Under the pieces are notes generated by a model. That model ran no database searches, was not told where the DNA came from, and saw only the letters and a list, made by a program, of their open reading frames with translations. A stretch of 64,000 bases of DNA from Scalesia atractyloides (taxonomy: Eukaryota > Streptophyta > Magnoliopsida > Asterales > Asteraceae), in contig CAMTDV010000003.1 in NCBI GenBank assembly GCA_947069175.1, forward strand, positions 30,530,853 through 30,594,852. The letters are read 5' to 3'. The translations under genes were made by a program, and so were the position numbers. Position 1 is the stretch's first letter. The number at the start of each line of letters is the position of its first letter. Shown piece after piece: positions 21,310 through 31,625 of this stretch.

Positions 21310-22131
21310 GAAAAAAGTAACAAAAGTTGACCCTCATTCAACTCTAGAAGGTGTGTTTGGATTCATGAACTAAACAAGTATAACTTGATCAGAAAAAATG
21401 GTGAGGAATAGGTAATAATAGGTGCTGACTTAGCTAATCAACTTCATCAAACAGATTAGATAATGTTAAAGAAAACTTATAATGAAGAAAAGTCAAACAA
21501 CAAATTTGTAAGAAGAGCCATCAACAGCATACCTAAGAGTGGAGTCAAGTATTTACTCGTATAGTTGTAACTAACTTTGACCTCTACATAAACTTTAATC
21601 ACTCAATTAGCAAGAAGTTGTTTATAACTCTTCCAAACACAACAATCCTAGAAGAGTTACAAGTTGAAGCCAGAACAAGAGTAATATTTGAAAAGCCAGA
21701 ACTCTCTGTTGTTTTCAGGGATTTTACGAAGGAGAACGCTCTTTTCAAGGTGAGAGAAATCTACAAGTACTCAAATCAAACTCTCAACTACATTATAGAA
21801 TGTATGAACAAGAAACAAGAACATATGAAGATCAAAAGACGTGACAAGCTAGAGCTTAGATGGAAAATTGAAGAAATCATAGATGAATGGATTGCTTCAA
21901 GGAATCTCTACAAGGCAATGTACATGGAATGAAACAACCCCATATCTCACAAGAAGCAATTGAAGGCTTGGGATCTCCATCGTTACAACAACTAATGTCT
22001 TTGAAAAACAATTTTTAATTTATTTTTATTTTTTTTTGAAAAAATGGTTCTGTTTGGTCTTGTTTATTAAAGTTCATGTTTTGAATTCCATGTTATGAGT
22101 AGTTATTTTTCTTACAACACTTAGGGGGAAA
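21310..22131 (+). pseudogene. Element A, right half: C-terminal ORF remnant and polypurine tract
   Basis: After the B1 junction sequence returns to element A. An open frame 21618-21932 (104 codons) ends MYME. It contains an EIYKYSNQTLNYI-like segment, followed by Lys/Arg/Glu-rich helical sequence (IKRRDKLELRWKIEEIIDEW). This resembles the conserved tail region of pol-less copia-like plant elements, but I know no function for it. Downstream TTAGGGGGAAATTG (22121-22134) is a copia-type polypurine tract leading into a TGTTAG LTR start. No enzyme domain is present, and the frames upstream of 21618 are broken. Confidence 0.5.
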
Positions 22132-22132
22132 T

Positions 22133-22731
22133 TGTTAGATAACTTTTGTAAGTGTTGAAGAAAAATATGCTCACTGTTATCAAATCTTGAAGATGACAAA
22201 GTCAACAGGTCATATAGAAAGAAGACACAGGACAACAAGACAAGAAGAATGATAAGTGTCATCTTCAATAAGCATCAGAAAGAGATCACAATCAATGAAG
22301 CACGATCAGAAAAGACCAATTTGGTAGGTCTGATGATCAATCAGGTATTTATCATCAGATTTCTAGTAAGTTACTCATGAGAAAATCTGATGAAGCAACT
22401 TGTCAAAGAGATAAGGTTCTACACGAACATCTAAGTAGCAAATGAACTTAAAGATTTCAATGAATATTCCAAAAAACTACTTTATGCAGACAAGTATTTA
22501 TTCATATCAAACATTCTCTATAAATAGAGAATATAACTCCGAAGGAAGATGAGTTTTGACAAGAATTCATTACACACTACAAAAACTCCACTACCCTTCA
22601 TTACAGAATTCTTAAGTATTTATTTGTATTAGTCAGTAACCTCACAATCACCTTGTAAACGTTCTCAAAGTTATATAAACTTGAAAATTCTATAGTTGTG
22701 TTTTTTTGAAATTTTGATTTCTATTTCGGCA
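22133..22731 (+). repeat. Element A 3' LTR (right end approximate)
   Basis: Begins TGTTAGATAAC straight after the polypurine tract. CTCTATAAATAGAG near 22510 is the likely TATA box. The right end is placed tentatively at GGCACA (22731), because no second LTR or target duplication is available for comparison. Confidence 0.5.
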
Positions 22732-22759
22732 CATTATTTTCATATTTGTTGAAATTACT

Positions 22760-22860
22760 TGCCAACTTTAGATAGAGCATTGTTATCTAGGTCGAACAGA
22801 TTCTCATTTGTGGAAGCCTTTTGTTTTGGAGCATTGTTATCTAGGTCGAACAAACTTCTC
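22760..22860. repeat. Short direct duplication
   Basis: The 24-bp string starting AGCATTGTTATCTAGG occurs twice about 57 bp apart (near 22777 and 22832). Nothing else is recognisable between the element A LTR and the minus-strand fragment that follows. Confidence 0.6.
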
Positions 22861-22885
22861 ATACCCTCGATTTTTATCTACATGC

Positions 22886-23100
22886 TTAGCTCTTTTTTCT
22901 TGCCATTAACCTTTCCATTACAAACAGAATGTTTAGCTTTTTCGGATGAGACACTAGAAACCTCAGGCACATCTTTTTAGTGTTGGAGCTATTAGTAGAA
23001 CCACAACTAGCATCCGCTATTTTAAAATCAGCAATCACATCAGCAAGACCTAGATACATGAGGTTCAAATAATCTGTCATAGAATAACTATTTTTAGAAG
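22886..23100 (-). pseudogene. Possible copia gag fragment
   Basis: A 64-codon minus-strand frame of Ser/Asn/Lys-rich sequence (ending near 22886) has the composition of the linker regions of copia gag proteins. It lies downstream, in minus orientation, of the clearer gag remnant at 24060-24810 and may be its continuation across the inserted LTR. No motif proves this. Confidence 0.3.
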
Positions 23101-23126
23101 AATCATTAAAAGAAGCACCAACACTT

Positions 23127-23396
23127 ATGATCCGAGATGGTCCTAATTCGAAACAGTATCCGAGATACTTATCCGAGATGATTAGAAATCAAAACTTATG
23201 ATCCGAGATGCAATTATGATGATCCAAAATGCAACACTCCATATCCGAAATGCAAGATTTCTATCCAAGATGGTCCACTGTAGATCCGAAATGCAACCTT
23301 TTTAATCCAAAATGTAAGATTTCTATCCGAGATACCTTGCCGATGATCCGAAATACCAAGTTTTTATTCGAAATGCCTTGCTATTTATTCGAGATC
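23127..23396. repeat. Array of about 13 degenerate ATCCGAGATG words
   Basis: Variants of ATCCGAGATG / ATCCGAAATGC / ATTCGAAATGC recur every 15-35 bp. The array lies just inside the primer-site-like end of the minus-strand LTR at 23527-24036, where an element leader would be. Spacing is irregular. Confidence 0.7.
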
Positions 23397-23505
23397 AACA
23401 AGAAAACACTAGAACAGCCTTCAAACTTCGAACCAGCTGTCAAAAACGTCCAAAACTTTAACTTTTCCTGCTGTAACGATTCTGAACCGAGCAAACAAGA
23501 CCCTA

Positions 23506-23526
23506 ATGCTCTTATACCAATTTTAG
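23506..23526 (-). other. Degenerate primer binding site
   Basis: On the minus strand TTGGTATAAGAGCATTAGGG follows the LTR. It differs from the usual TGGTATCAGAGC by one base. Confidence 0.55.
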
Positions 23527-24036
23527 GTCCCCTAATCCGTATGGATCTTCATAGAATCGTCTATCCAACCTAGAGTGCGGAATCCTCTAGATCAGATTAT
23601 CACAGAAATGAGTAGAACCAGAAATCACTATAAACCTGGTCTTTATTGATTATCTATCACAACGATTACGATAAATCTAGATCCTATGAATTCGCCCAAG
23701 CCAATCTCTCTATGAATTCTATCTTAACTCTTTTGAAGTGACTAACTGAGCAACCTTAACCCCAATGCAAAACTCTATTGATAGAGAGACAAATTTGCAA
23801 CTAGGATAGGGTTTAATCACATGGGCTACAAAATGGGCTAGGCCCAATTTGCCTACCACTCCCTATAAATGGGTCTAGTTTGGCCCAATCACTCCTAATC
23901 AACTACTCCAATGCAAAACCCGCTAACCATTTATCATTCTACCAATTACAAGATATCCAAAAACCAAATCTAAAAGTTGTTGTCACAAATATGCACCACC
24001 AGGAATCGATGCTTTTATGGCATCTTTGTTCTAACA
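23527..24036 (-). repeat. Copia-like LTR, minus strand (~510 bp)
   Basis: Read on the minus strand it begins TGTTAGAACAAAG at 24036, has a TTTATAGGGAG TATA-like box near 23870, and runs to just before the primer-site-like sequence. It sits between two gag-like pieces of the same strand, so it seems inserted into, or recombined with, an older copia gag. The 3' boundary is approximate. Confidence 0.55.
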
Positions 24037-24059
24037 TTTCAGAACACTGATATCGTCTT

Positions 24060-24810
24060 TTAAGTGAATGATATCTTTCTTTGAGCCTCATTTTTTTCAT
24101 AAAGTTTCTTTAGATTTGCTTTAAAAGTGAAATTTTCTCTTCTTAGTTCTTTAAAATCTTGAAGCACTTCAGAGTTGTGATATTTGTAATGAAAAACTGT
24201 AGCTTTGCATGCATCAGTGCACATATAGGAGTTTAACTCATCCATGGATGTTTGTTGGCAAGTCACCTCAGCCATGTGAACAAACTGATTAGATCTAGTT
24301 GTCTTCTAACCTGTGAAAGTAGAAGATTGAGCAGCAACAGCCAGTTGAGCAGCAACATTGGGTTGGGTAGCAATAGTGGGTTGGTGAGTTGGAGAGGGAA
24401 CGACAGGGCTACGAACAAACGTAGAAGAAGAAACATAGCATGGAGCTGATTGAGTGGTTGAAAACATTTGTAAGGTACAGCTTTGTGACATAAGATTCTA
24501 AGCCTCTGCTTGTGATCTTGATCATATGATTTGATGTTGGAAATCAGATCAATCAGCTCCATTCGAAAATTATCATGTGTCTTTTTTATAAGATCAACAT
24601 TTTTATCCCAGGTCTTAGTATGTGGCAGAGCAGCAAGAAGTTTCGTGTTGATTTCACCGTTTAATTTTTTTATATTCAACCTTTTTCATTTCAAAAAGTA
24701 GCTTGCTAAACCTACTGATCAGGGCTTCTATAGTTTTACCTACGATGATTTCGAATCTGTCCATGACCAAATTACATTGAGGGTCATATTGTTGAAACAT
24801 CATCTAGGAA
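24060..24810 (-). pseudogene. Ty1/copia gag remnant
   Basis: Minus-strand frames from 24810 down to 24060 spell a decayed copia gag in order. First comes a stretch (24679-24470) reading NIKKLNGEINTKLLAALP, then LIDLISNIKSYDQDHKQR, which matches the UBN2/gag-type pattern of plant copia elements. A Ser/Gln/Ala-rich linker follows, then a Lys/Glu-rich coiled-coil segment (24275-24060) with ELNSYMCTDACKATVFHYK. At least two frame changes separate them. No zinc knuckle or pol is seen. Gag forms the virus-like particle in intact elements; this one cannot. Confidence 0.62.
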
Positions 24811-25085
24811 TCAAATATCGTGAATTAAAAGCTTGCAAAACTTGATTCTTTTGTTCTTTGCCCGCGATCAAAAACTGAAAAACACCAGCCAAAACGAAAA
24901 TCCGTTGACTCGCTAACTCAAAACACTTTGCAAGTGTACGAACCAACCTATTCCACTAAACCTAAAAAACTTGTCAAAAATTATCACAAAGCAAACAATT
25001 TTTTTGTTAACTATTTTATTTTATTTATCTCAAAAAAATTATGAATTCTAACCCTTTTTTAAATTAATTAACCTAAAACTAATAG

Positions 25086-25087
<2 letters not shown>
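24811..25087. other. Unassigned spacer
   Basis: AT-rich, no ORF or motif recognised. Confidence 0.5.
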
Positions 25088-25139
<52 letters not shown>

Positions 25140-25175
25140 GTTATTATTATTATTATGATTATTATTATTATTATG

Positions 25176-25213
<38 letters not shown>
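25088..25213. repeat. TTA/TAT trinucleotide microsatellite
   Basis: About 42 trinucleotide units of TTA with three interruptions (one TTG, two TGA). It is translated as poly-Asn on the minus strand, but this is an artefact of the repeat. Confidence 0.97.
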
Positions 25214-25214
<1 letters not shown>

Positions 25215-26344
25215 TACAAAGCTTAAACAATTAAAAGTCCTACACACTTCCCAACAGTTACCAAACCTAATTCTTAAACAGAATGTTTGTTCAGCCGCCA
25301 AAATGAAACGTGTATCTTCTTCTTACTTCTCGACAAGAAAACCAACTGTCACAAATAATACTCAGCTTCTTCGTCGTTTTATATCACACAAAACCACAAC
25401 CTGAATTTTCAATGGATTTTAGTCGCTCAAAAAGTTTCTCGTAATTCTTTCCTGGCCGGCACGTGGTCGACAATGATACCAATGATGATGGTCCCTCGGT
25501 GGTGATGGTAAGGGTCGGATTGCGATGTTCTTTCGGAGGTACTATGTTGAGGTTAGGTGGTTGTTTGAAGTTGTACGATGGTGAGGAAAGAGATAGTTAT
25601 ACAATCGTCTGTGGACTAGAACTTCACACTAAAGAAAACTATTGACTCGATAATATGATTGAAACTCTAAGAGCCAGAATTAACGAAGATTACGAGAACC
25701 TTTTGGACATGCTCGAAAACTTAACAGACTCGAGAACTCTCTTTTTGTTGAAAACTTGCTTAGTTGAGATGAAGGTGGTTCTTTGATGGTGAGGTTATGG
25801 GCGACGAAAAGTGTTGAGAGATGGTGTGTTTGCAGGTTTGGTGATAGTAGTTGGTTAAACGCTAATCAGAGGTGATGGTCTGGTTGTTGGTTGATAACGA
25901 CACGTTGAACAACAGAGGTGGGAACGATGTTTGTACGGTATAGTTGAATGGTGGATGTTGGTGTTCATTGAGGGTGGATAATGGAGGTGGTTAATGCTGG
26001 TGGTTATCGCAGGTAACGACGGTGTTAAACAACTCGCAAACTCCTTTTTTAGAGCAGCTTTTGCACTTTACTTCCGAACAGTATTTGAACTCCAAAACTT
26101 GAGGGGTTGATGGAATCTAGTTGTTTTCTGATGGAGAGTGTAGTGACACGAGAGAATGTTACACAATGGAAATGAGGATAGTGGTGATTTACGGTGGGCA
26201 GTGGTGGTTTTTAGCGGTGGCTGTTTGGTTGAAGGTGAAGTGGGGCACCAGTAGTTGTTTGGTAAGGTAGTGGTTGATGGTGTTCCGGTAGCCGTGGTCA
26301 GAATGTGAGGATAGTGATGATGGATAGTGGACGGTGATGGTGCT

Positions 26345-26700
26345 CAAGGTGATGACGAGTGTAAACTCGAGAATTCTCAAAACCTTCAACTCGAAACAAA
26401 GACTCGAAAATCATACGACTCGGAAACGGAGATGTCAAAAACTCAAGTGTGTAGTCGAAAACACTTCTCGAAAACTATATAACTAGACAACTTGGTGACT
26501 CGAAAACACTCTTCAAATCGAGAACGTTCAAAGTGTTGTAGTTCGAAAACTCGGAAACGATGAGATCACGAGAACTTCTTGTTGAAAACTCCGAAAGCAA
26601 CGTCGAGAAGTGTGGTTTATTTCTGATGTCAAGAACTCCTTTTTCGGAAACTCTGTACTTGATGTTTCGAAAACTCTGATTATGCTTCAGTTGATGGACT
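26345..26700. repeat. Degenerate CTCGAAAAC array
   Basis: More than ten variants of (A/C)TCGAAAAC or its near forms (ACTCGGAAAC, TTCGAAAACTC, CTCCGAAAG) are spaced 15-40 bp apart. A thinner set continues from 25640 to 25750. Confidence 0.6.
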
Positions 26701-27559
26701 TGAAAACACCAAATCACAACCTAAAGATCTCGAGAGCTTCAAAAGTTTTGGTGAGGTACGCAATTAATTAACAGCGACAAGGAGGTTTCAAAGGAGAAGC
26801 AAAGGGAATTAAATTGAAGCACAAAGCAACGGAGAATGGCAGGTGATGGCAAATTGAAAGGAAAGAATAAAAATTTGAAGCAAGGTAGTAAGCAGAAGGA
26901 TATTAAAAGGATAAAAGAAGGTTTGGTGACATGGAGGGAAGAACACCGACGAAGAAAACGAGAATATATAGAAGCAACCTAGCTAGGGTACCAGGTTAAT
27001 TCTCTGACCATCAACAAGAAAGAAAAAGAAGCAGGTTTGCAGAGTGGTGAAGCTAGCAACTAGGTAGGCAGCTTGATTAATTTAAGCAAGCACACAAGCA
27101 GGTAGGCAGGGTTATTCGAAGACAGAATGTTCGGTTATTAATTAAGTTGCGGTCAAAGAGGAAGCAAGTCTATTGACCACTATAGGTATTTCCCATTTGA
27201 TGTACAATGACCGAGAAACACAGTAGTGATTTAGCCGAGAAAGATATTGAAGCAAGTAAGTTCGGTTCGAGGAGGTATTACAATCGCAAGCTGGTGGTAA
27301 GAGTTTGGCGGAAAGAAAAATCGACGCAATAGGTGCTCTTCGCGATCTCGAAAGAAAGAAGTTTTCTAAGTGGTGTTATTTACATCCGAGTAGGTTATCA
27401 AGAATGTTTTCTTGATAAAAAAAAAAAGAAGAAGGTTTTGGTCGGAACAAGAAGGTGATTGAAGGTGATCGGCTAAAGTAGGTAATCAAGAACGTCAAGT
27501 ATGAAAAGGTAGACAAGAACGTTCCTTGGATTGAAGGTTGCCAGGTTCGTTTCTTGAAA

Positions 27560-27715
27560 GAAGGTAGTAGATAATCAAGAACTCATTTCTTGGAAGAATG
27601 TGAAAGCCAATCAAGAGCTGGTTCTTAAAGGAAGAATGAAAGTAGTCAAGAGCCAGATTTTGAAGAAAGAAAGAAGTCAGTCAAGAGCCAGTTCTTGAAG
27701 AAAGAAAGTAAGAAA
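27560..27715. repeat. Imperfect ~45-bp repeats (TCAAGAGCCAGTTCTTGAAG)
   Basis: Three to four imperfect units, each with a short inverted pair (TCAAGA ... TTCTTGA) and a GAAAGAAAG tail. Looser relatives lie at 27400-27560. Confidence 0.6.
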
Positions 27716-28797
27716 GCACGAAGAACGAGAAAGAAGCAACAACAATCAAAACTTGTGTGATTCGATTAGGGAAAATAGCAAGTGAAGGATGGTCAGGTTT
27801 TTGGATTGAGGGGGAGAATGAAGGTTCAAATCCTAAAACACGAACTAAAGACAGTCGAATGGGTGAATTTGAAAGATCGATGTAATTAGTTTTAATTAAA
27901 AAACACAAGACGCTATTTTTAGATTTTTGAATTTCCTTTTTAGATCATAAACAGAAACGCAAATAAACAAAAAAATTAACTCAAAAATTACAATATACTA
28001 TCACAATTGCAATGAGATCAAAATCGTGATCAGGCGGACTAAGGAACACTTTTCAGCACGAACTTACTCAGACTGATCTAAGTTATTTATGATATGTTTG
28101 TCCACGTAAACTTTAACGCTCAGCTTCGTGATATGCTTAAGGTAATATTATACTATAGTGCCCATGTGTCCCATTGCATGACATACCCCCGCGATCAAGG
28201 GAAGTACAACAATTCATCGTAGCAGGTGAGGATATTGAGACCATCCTTTTGATTTTCAACGTCAGACTATTGGTGATCAGTTCAATACTTTCGTACAACA
28301 AATTGACCAATATTATGTCCAACGAGGGTTAGGCAAATACCATTGTCGTATGAATTTTGCTTTATAAGCAGACGGAATTCTCTCATTTTTGAGATTTCTT
28401 CCTTAGGGTTTTTGGCCTTTGTGGCTCATTTAAGATATCCTAACTGTGCCTAGGTCTACATATAATCTGAATGCAACAGAAGGACAACCATGATATCCTT
28501 AGATGACTCAACAATATAAAGACCCAAAACTTTAGACGTTGGCTATCTATTAAGACGAGATTTAAGACCATAAAAGCATGCGCATTGACACGTTACCCAC
28601 ATGGTACATAGTGTAACATCTGTCGAAAAATGGGTTTTCAAAATCCGCTTCGTTTATCAATCAAATATCCAGTTATAAATTTCGTTGCGTATTTATAATT
28701 GATATTAATTTTAAACGATACATAATTAATAAATATATTAGAATTTAAAAACCATAATTTGAAATTTCTAATAAAAACTGAATAAAAAAATAAATGC

Positions 28798-28862
28798 AGA
28801 CGCCGGGTTTCGAACCCGGGTCACCCGGATGAACAAACACACAACACACCACTCCGCCACAC
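28798..28862 (-). ncRNA. tRNA-like module a in solo LTR
   Basis: Minus-strand A-like TGGCGGAGTGG (28859-28849) and B-box region GGTTCGAAACC (28816-28806) in a CCCGG/CCGGG stem. Spacing is 43 nt, close to an ordinary class I tRNA gene and shorter than in B1 and B2. Confidence 0.58.
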
Positions 28863-29113
28863 GCGTTTCTTTGTAACAATACTGAATTAAATGATACTTA
28901 AAGTAAACCCGAATTCAAACCAGAGAAATCACGCGGACTCAGAGCTCGCAATCACCGGAAAATCCGGCAATCCGCGATTTTGTCCAAATCCGTTTCGACT
29001 AAACCGCTCCAATTGATGTCGACATCGGTTATAACCGTTGCCGGCAATCAATTTCCGTCAAAACCGACGGAAATCCTAACTCGCGGACCTTGACTCAATT
29101 CAGCCTGTGTTCA

Positions 29114-29123
29114 CTATAAATGC
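29114..29123 (+). promoter_or_regulatory. LTR TATA box
   Basis: CTATAAATGC, between modules a and b as in the other B-type LTRs. A decayed version of the upstream palindrome is at about 29024-29043. Confidence 0.7.
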
Positions 29124-29723
29124 CCACTTGAACACTCTGAAAATCCTTTCGCTCAGAACCACGATCGTTTTCGAAGCTTAATTCATCTCAAAACACGTCG
29201 TCGGAGATATTTTACAGTCGCCGGACTTTCACCGGAAAACCGAGACTTACTTCAAATCGGTAAAATTCTCGACTCTTTTGTTTGTAATCCATTATTCGAC
29301 ATGTATTAACTTCAATCCTTCAACCAGAATCTGTCCCAGACTACGCCGCCGGGAAATCCCACACTCACCGGAATTTCACTGAAACATCGAAGTCTCACTG
29401 TCGATCGGGATAATCATCTAAAAACTCTTGATATCTCTTACTCAATAACTTAATTTCATACACAAGAATCTAAACTGTCAAACACTTCACTCAGCCGAGA
29501 GTCACAAATCAGAGCCGACGACTCCTGCCGGAAATCTGAAGTAAACGCGCTGTTTTGGTACATTCTATTCTTTAATCTCGTTAACTATTTCATTCCAACC
29601 AACTATAAGTTTTGATAATCGAATTAAACAAAACAGTCGGATCTCACTGATCTGAGTTCTTGTAAATGAAGAAGATGAAGTCGAGAATAGGTATTAATAT
29701 AATTAAAATCAGAAAACTAAATG

Positions 29724-30205
29724 GGTTAGACACACAGTCCAGCGGTGGACTGTGTGCAAATACAATGTTCAAGCCTCGAGTTCGATTCATGTACGTATCC
29801 GATTCCCGCAATAACAAAACATTTTTTTCGGTTCTTTTAAGTTTTATAGAACACCTTTCAGATAGTACATAAGTATAATATAAATCTTAATTTAAATGGG
29901 TTAGTCACCCAGCCCAGTTGGTTGGGCTGGGTGCAAATCAAAGCAATGGTCACGGGTTCGAGTGTTAACAAGCATGCCGGTTCGATTGGTTTAAAAACCT
30001 TTTTAATTAAATAAAATTCTGAATAATCTAAATAGTATATAAATATAATTAAAATCAGAAATATTTCGGGTTAGACACGTAGCTCAGTTGGAAGAGCTGC
30101 GTGCACGTAAACGAGAGGTCACGAGTTCGAACCTCACTCAGCGCATACGAACACAACAGTCCGACCGGTCAACGGTCAACAGACTCAAAAAGTCAACATT
30201 TTTTT
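29724..30205 (+). ncRNA. tRNA-like modules b-c-d in solo LTR
   Basis: Module b (from 29728) has the perfect CACACAGTCCA/TGGACTGTGTG hairpin and a T7 run (29822-29828). Module c (from about 29900) has CACCCAGCCCA pairing perfectly with TGGGCTGGGTG, a version with two compensatory base pairs relative to B1. Its A-like to B-like spacing is 45. Module d has A box TAGCTCAGTTGG (30080-30091) and B-type AGTTCGAACCT (30124-30134), spacing 44, then a T7 run at 30199-30205. Confidence 0.6.
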
Positions 30206-31368
30206 ATTTTATTTATTTTTTTATTTATTTATTTAATCAGAAAATTATTTAAAAATACTTAAAAATAATATTTTTAAAGTTTGAAAATGTCCTTAAACTC
30301 ACAAAAATAAATCTAAAAATCCAATTAAGATTATGAATTAAAAGTGTTAATCTCAAATAAAATCCATTTATTTACCGAACCATTTCGTTATTATTTTAGG
30401 TTAGTTTTCCTCGTCGATCAAATCCAAAAACTCGTGCGCATCTAACGTCATCAAAGAACGCACCCAATGTGAGTGAATCCTTACAAATTCCCCTTTTTAT
30501 TCATGTTTTGGAGTGTATCATGTGTCGTTTTAATTATTCCATTTATTTAAACCCGTGCTATTACCATTATATGATCTAAACTCGAGATGTAAATATTGTT
30601 TCTTGTGATGTGTGTTTACATTTTGTCAAGTTGCGTGCAAATCATTCATTAGGCTCATCAGTTTCTCGTTGGAGACGGGTTGAGCATCAGGTGCCTCATT
30701 GTTCATCATTTGGTGTGTGCTTGTGCATTAATTGAGATTATGTGATTATGTTGTTGGTTGTGATGTGTGTTTATATTTTTGTCAAGTTGTGTGCAAATCA
30801 TTCATTAGGCCCATCAGTTCCTCGTGGGAGACGAGTTAAGCATCAGGTGCCTCATTCGATCGGCTCCGTTTGATTGAGCCTTGATCTCATTGTTCATCAT
30901 TTGGTGTGTGCGTGTGCATTATTTGATATTATGTGTTTTTGATTAAATTTACATTTACGTTTACTCATATTTGGTTATGCACAATTTTATTCAAATAACC
31001 AACATAACTAATCCTTTCAAATGTTTAAATAAGATTCACTCGCCAACTTATGTTGACCCAAAAACCCTATTTTTACACATGATACAAGTGATCCGGTTGA
31101 GAAAAGAAACACATAGGATGGCCTAGAAGAATAAACAAGTTAATGCCTTGGAATGAACATTTAGTTTTGTTTTCCTTTGTAATTGTACTTTAGTTTGTAA
31201 TTTGAATGAAAATGTATTTGAACATGTTGTGTTTGATTGTTTATTGTAACTTCTTCTTTAAAGAGAATTAATAAATATGAAACTTTATAGTAAATGTCAT
31301 GAGCTTTGATGAAAACCCAATCATGCCCCGACTACCATTTCCACTGCGGGTCGGGGTGTGACACATAG

Positions 31369-31625
31369 CTCATTATGTTTATATCACTTAGTATCTTTTA
31401 TCACTTTGAGTACCAAGTCTACCGACATATCACATTAGATCCTAGTCTATTCAGCTACAACATCTTACATGTGTCAGTCAAGCCCTTTCTCACAAACATT
31501 TATTTCATTTCCCATATGATGCAATAAACTCTTTTTGGATTTTTTTGTTTTTCTCTATTCTCCCCGTAAAGCAATGCATATATACATGTATATCTCTATG
31601 GTAAAACAGGACTTATAGAAACCGC
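31369..31625. other. Unassigned spacer
   Basis: AT-rich sequence with no recognised feature between the solo LTR and the LINE. Confidence 0.5.

Larger units (their letters stand above)
25300..28606. other. Unassigned region rich in short degenerate repeats
   Basis: No gene or domain is recognised in 3.3 kb. Base composition changes along it: GGTGGTGATGG-type words at 25480-26350, CTCGAAAAC words at 26345-26700, purine-rich AAGAAAG sequence at 26760-27720, and AT-rich sequence to 28606. A minus-strand 75-codon frame (27681-27908) and a 61-codon frame (28137-28322) have no motif. The pattern suits the LTR or leader of an old, unrecognised retroelement. Confidence 0.45.
28612..31363 (+). mobile_element. 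Solo LTR of the B superfamily (2752 bp)
   Basis: Starts TGTAACATCTG and ends CGGGGTGTGACA. It is flanked by a perfect target duplication CATAG (28607-28611 and 31364-31368), with no primer site or internal sequence on either side. An element therefore inserted here and was reduced to one LTR by recombination between its two LTRs. It is diverged from B1/B2 but keeps the full layout: module a, TATA box 29114, modules b-d, GTCAA words and duplicated CATCAGTT segments (30640-30860). Confidence 0.92.

Noticed and set aside
25068..25301. Poly-asparagine protein on the minus strand
   Set aside because: Pure translation of the TTA microsatellite.
28137..28322. 61-codon ORF before the solo LTR
   Set aside because: No motif and no supporting context.
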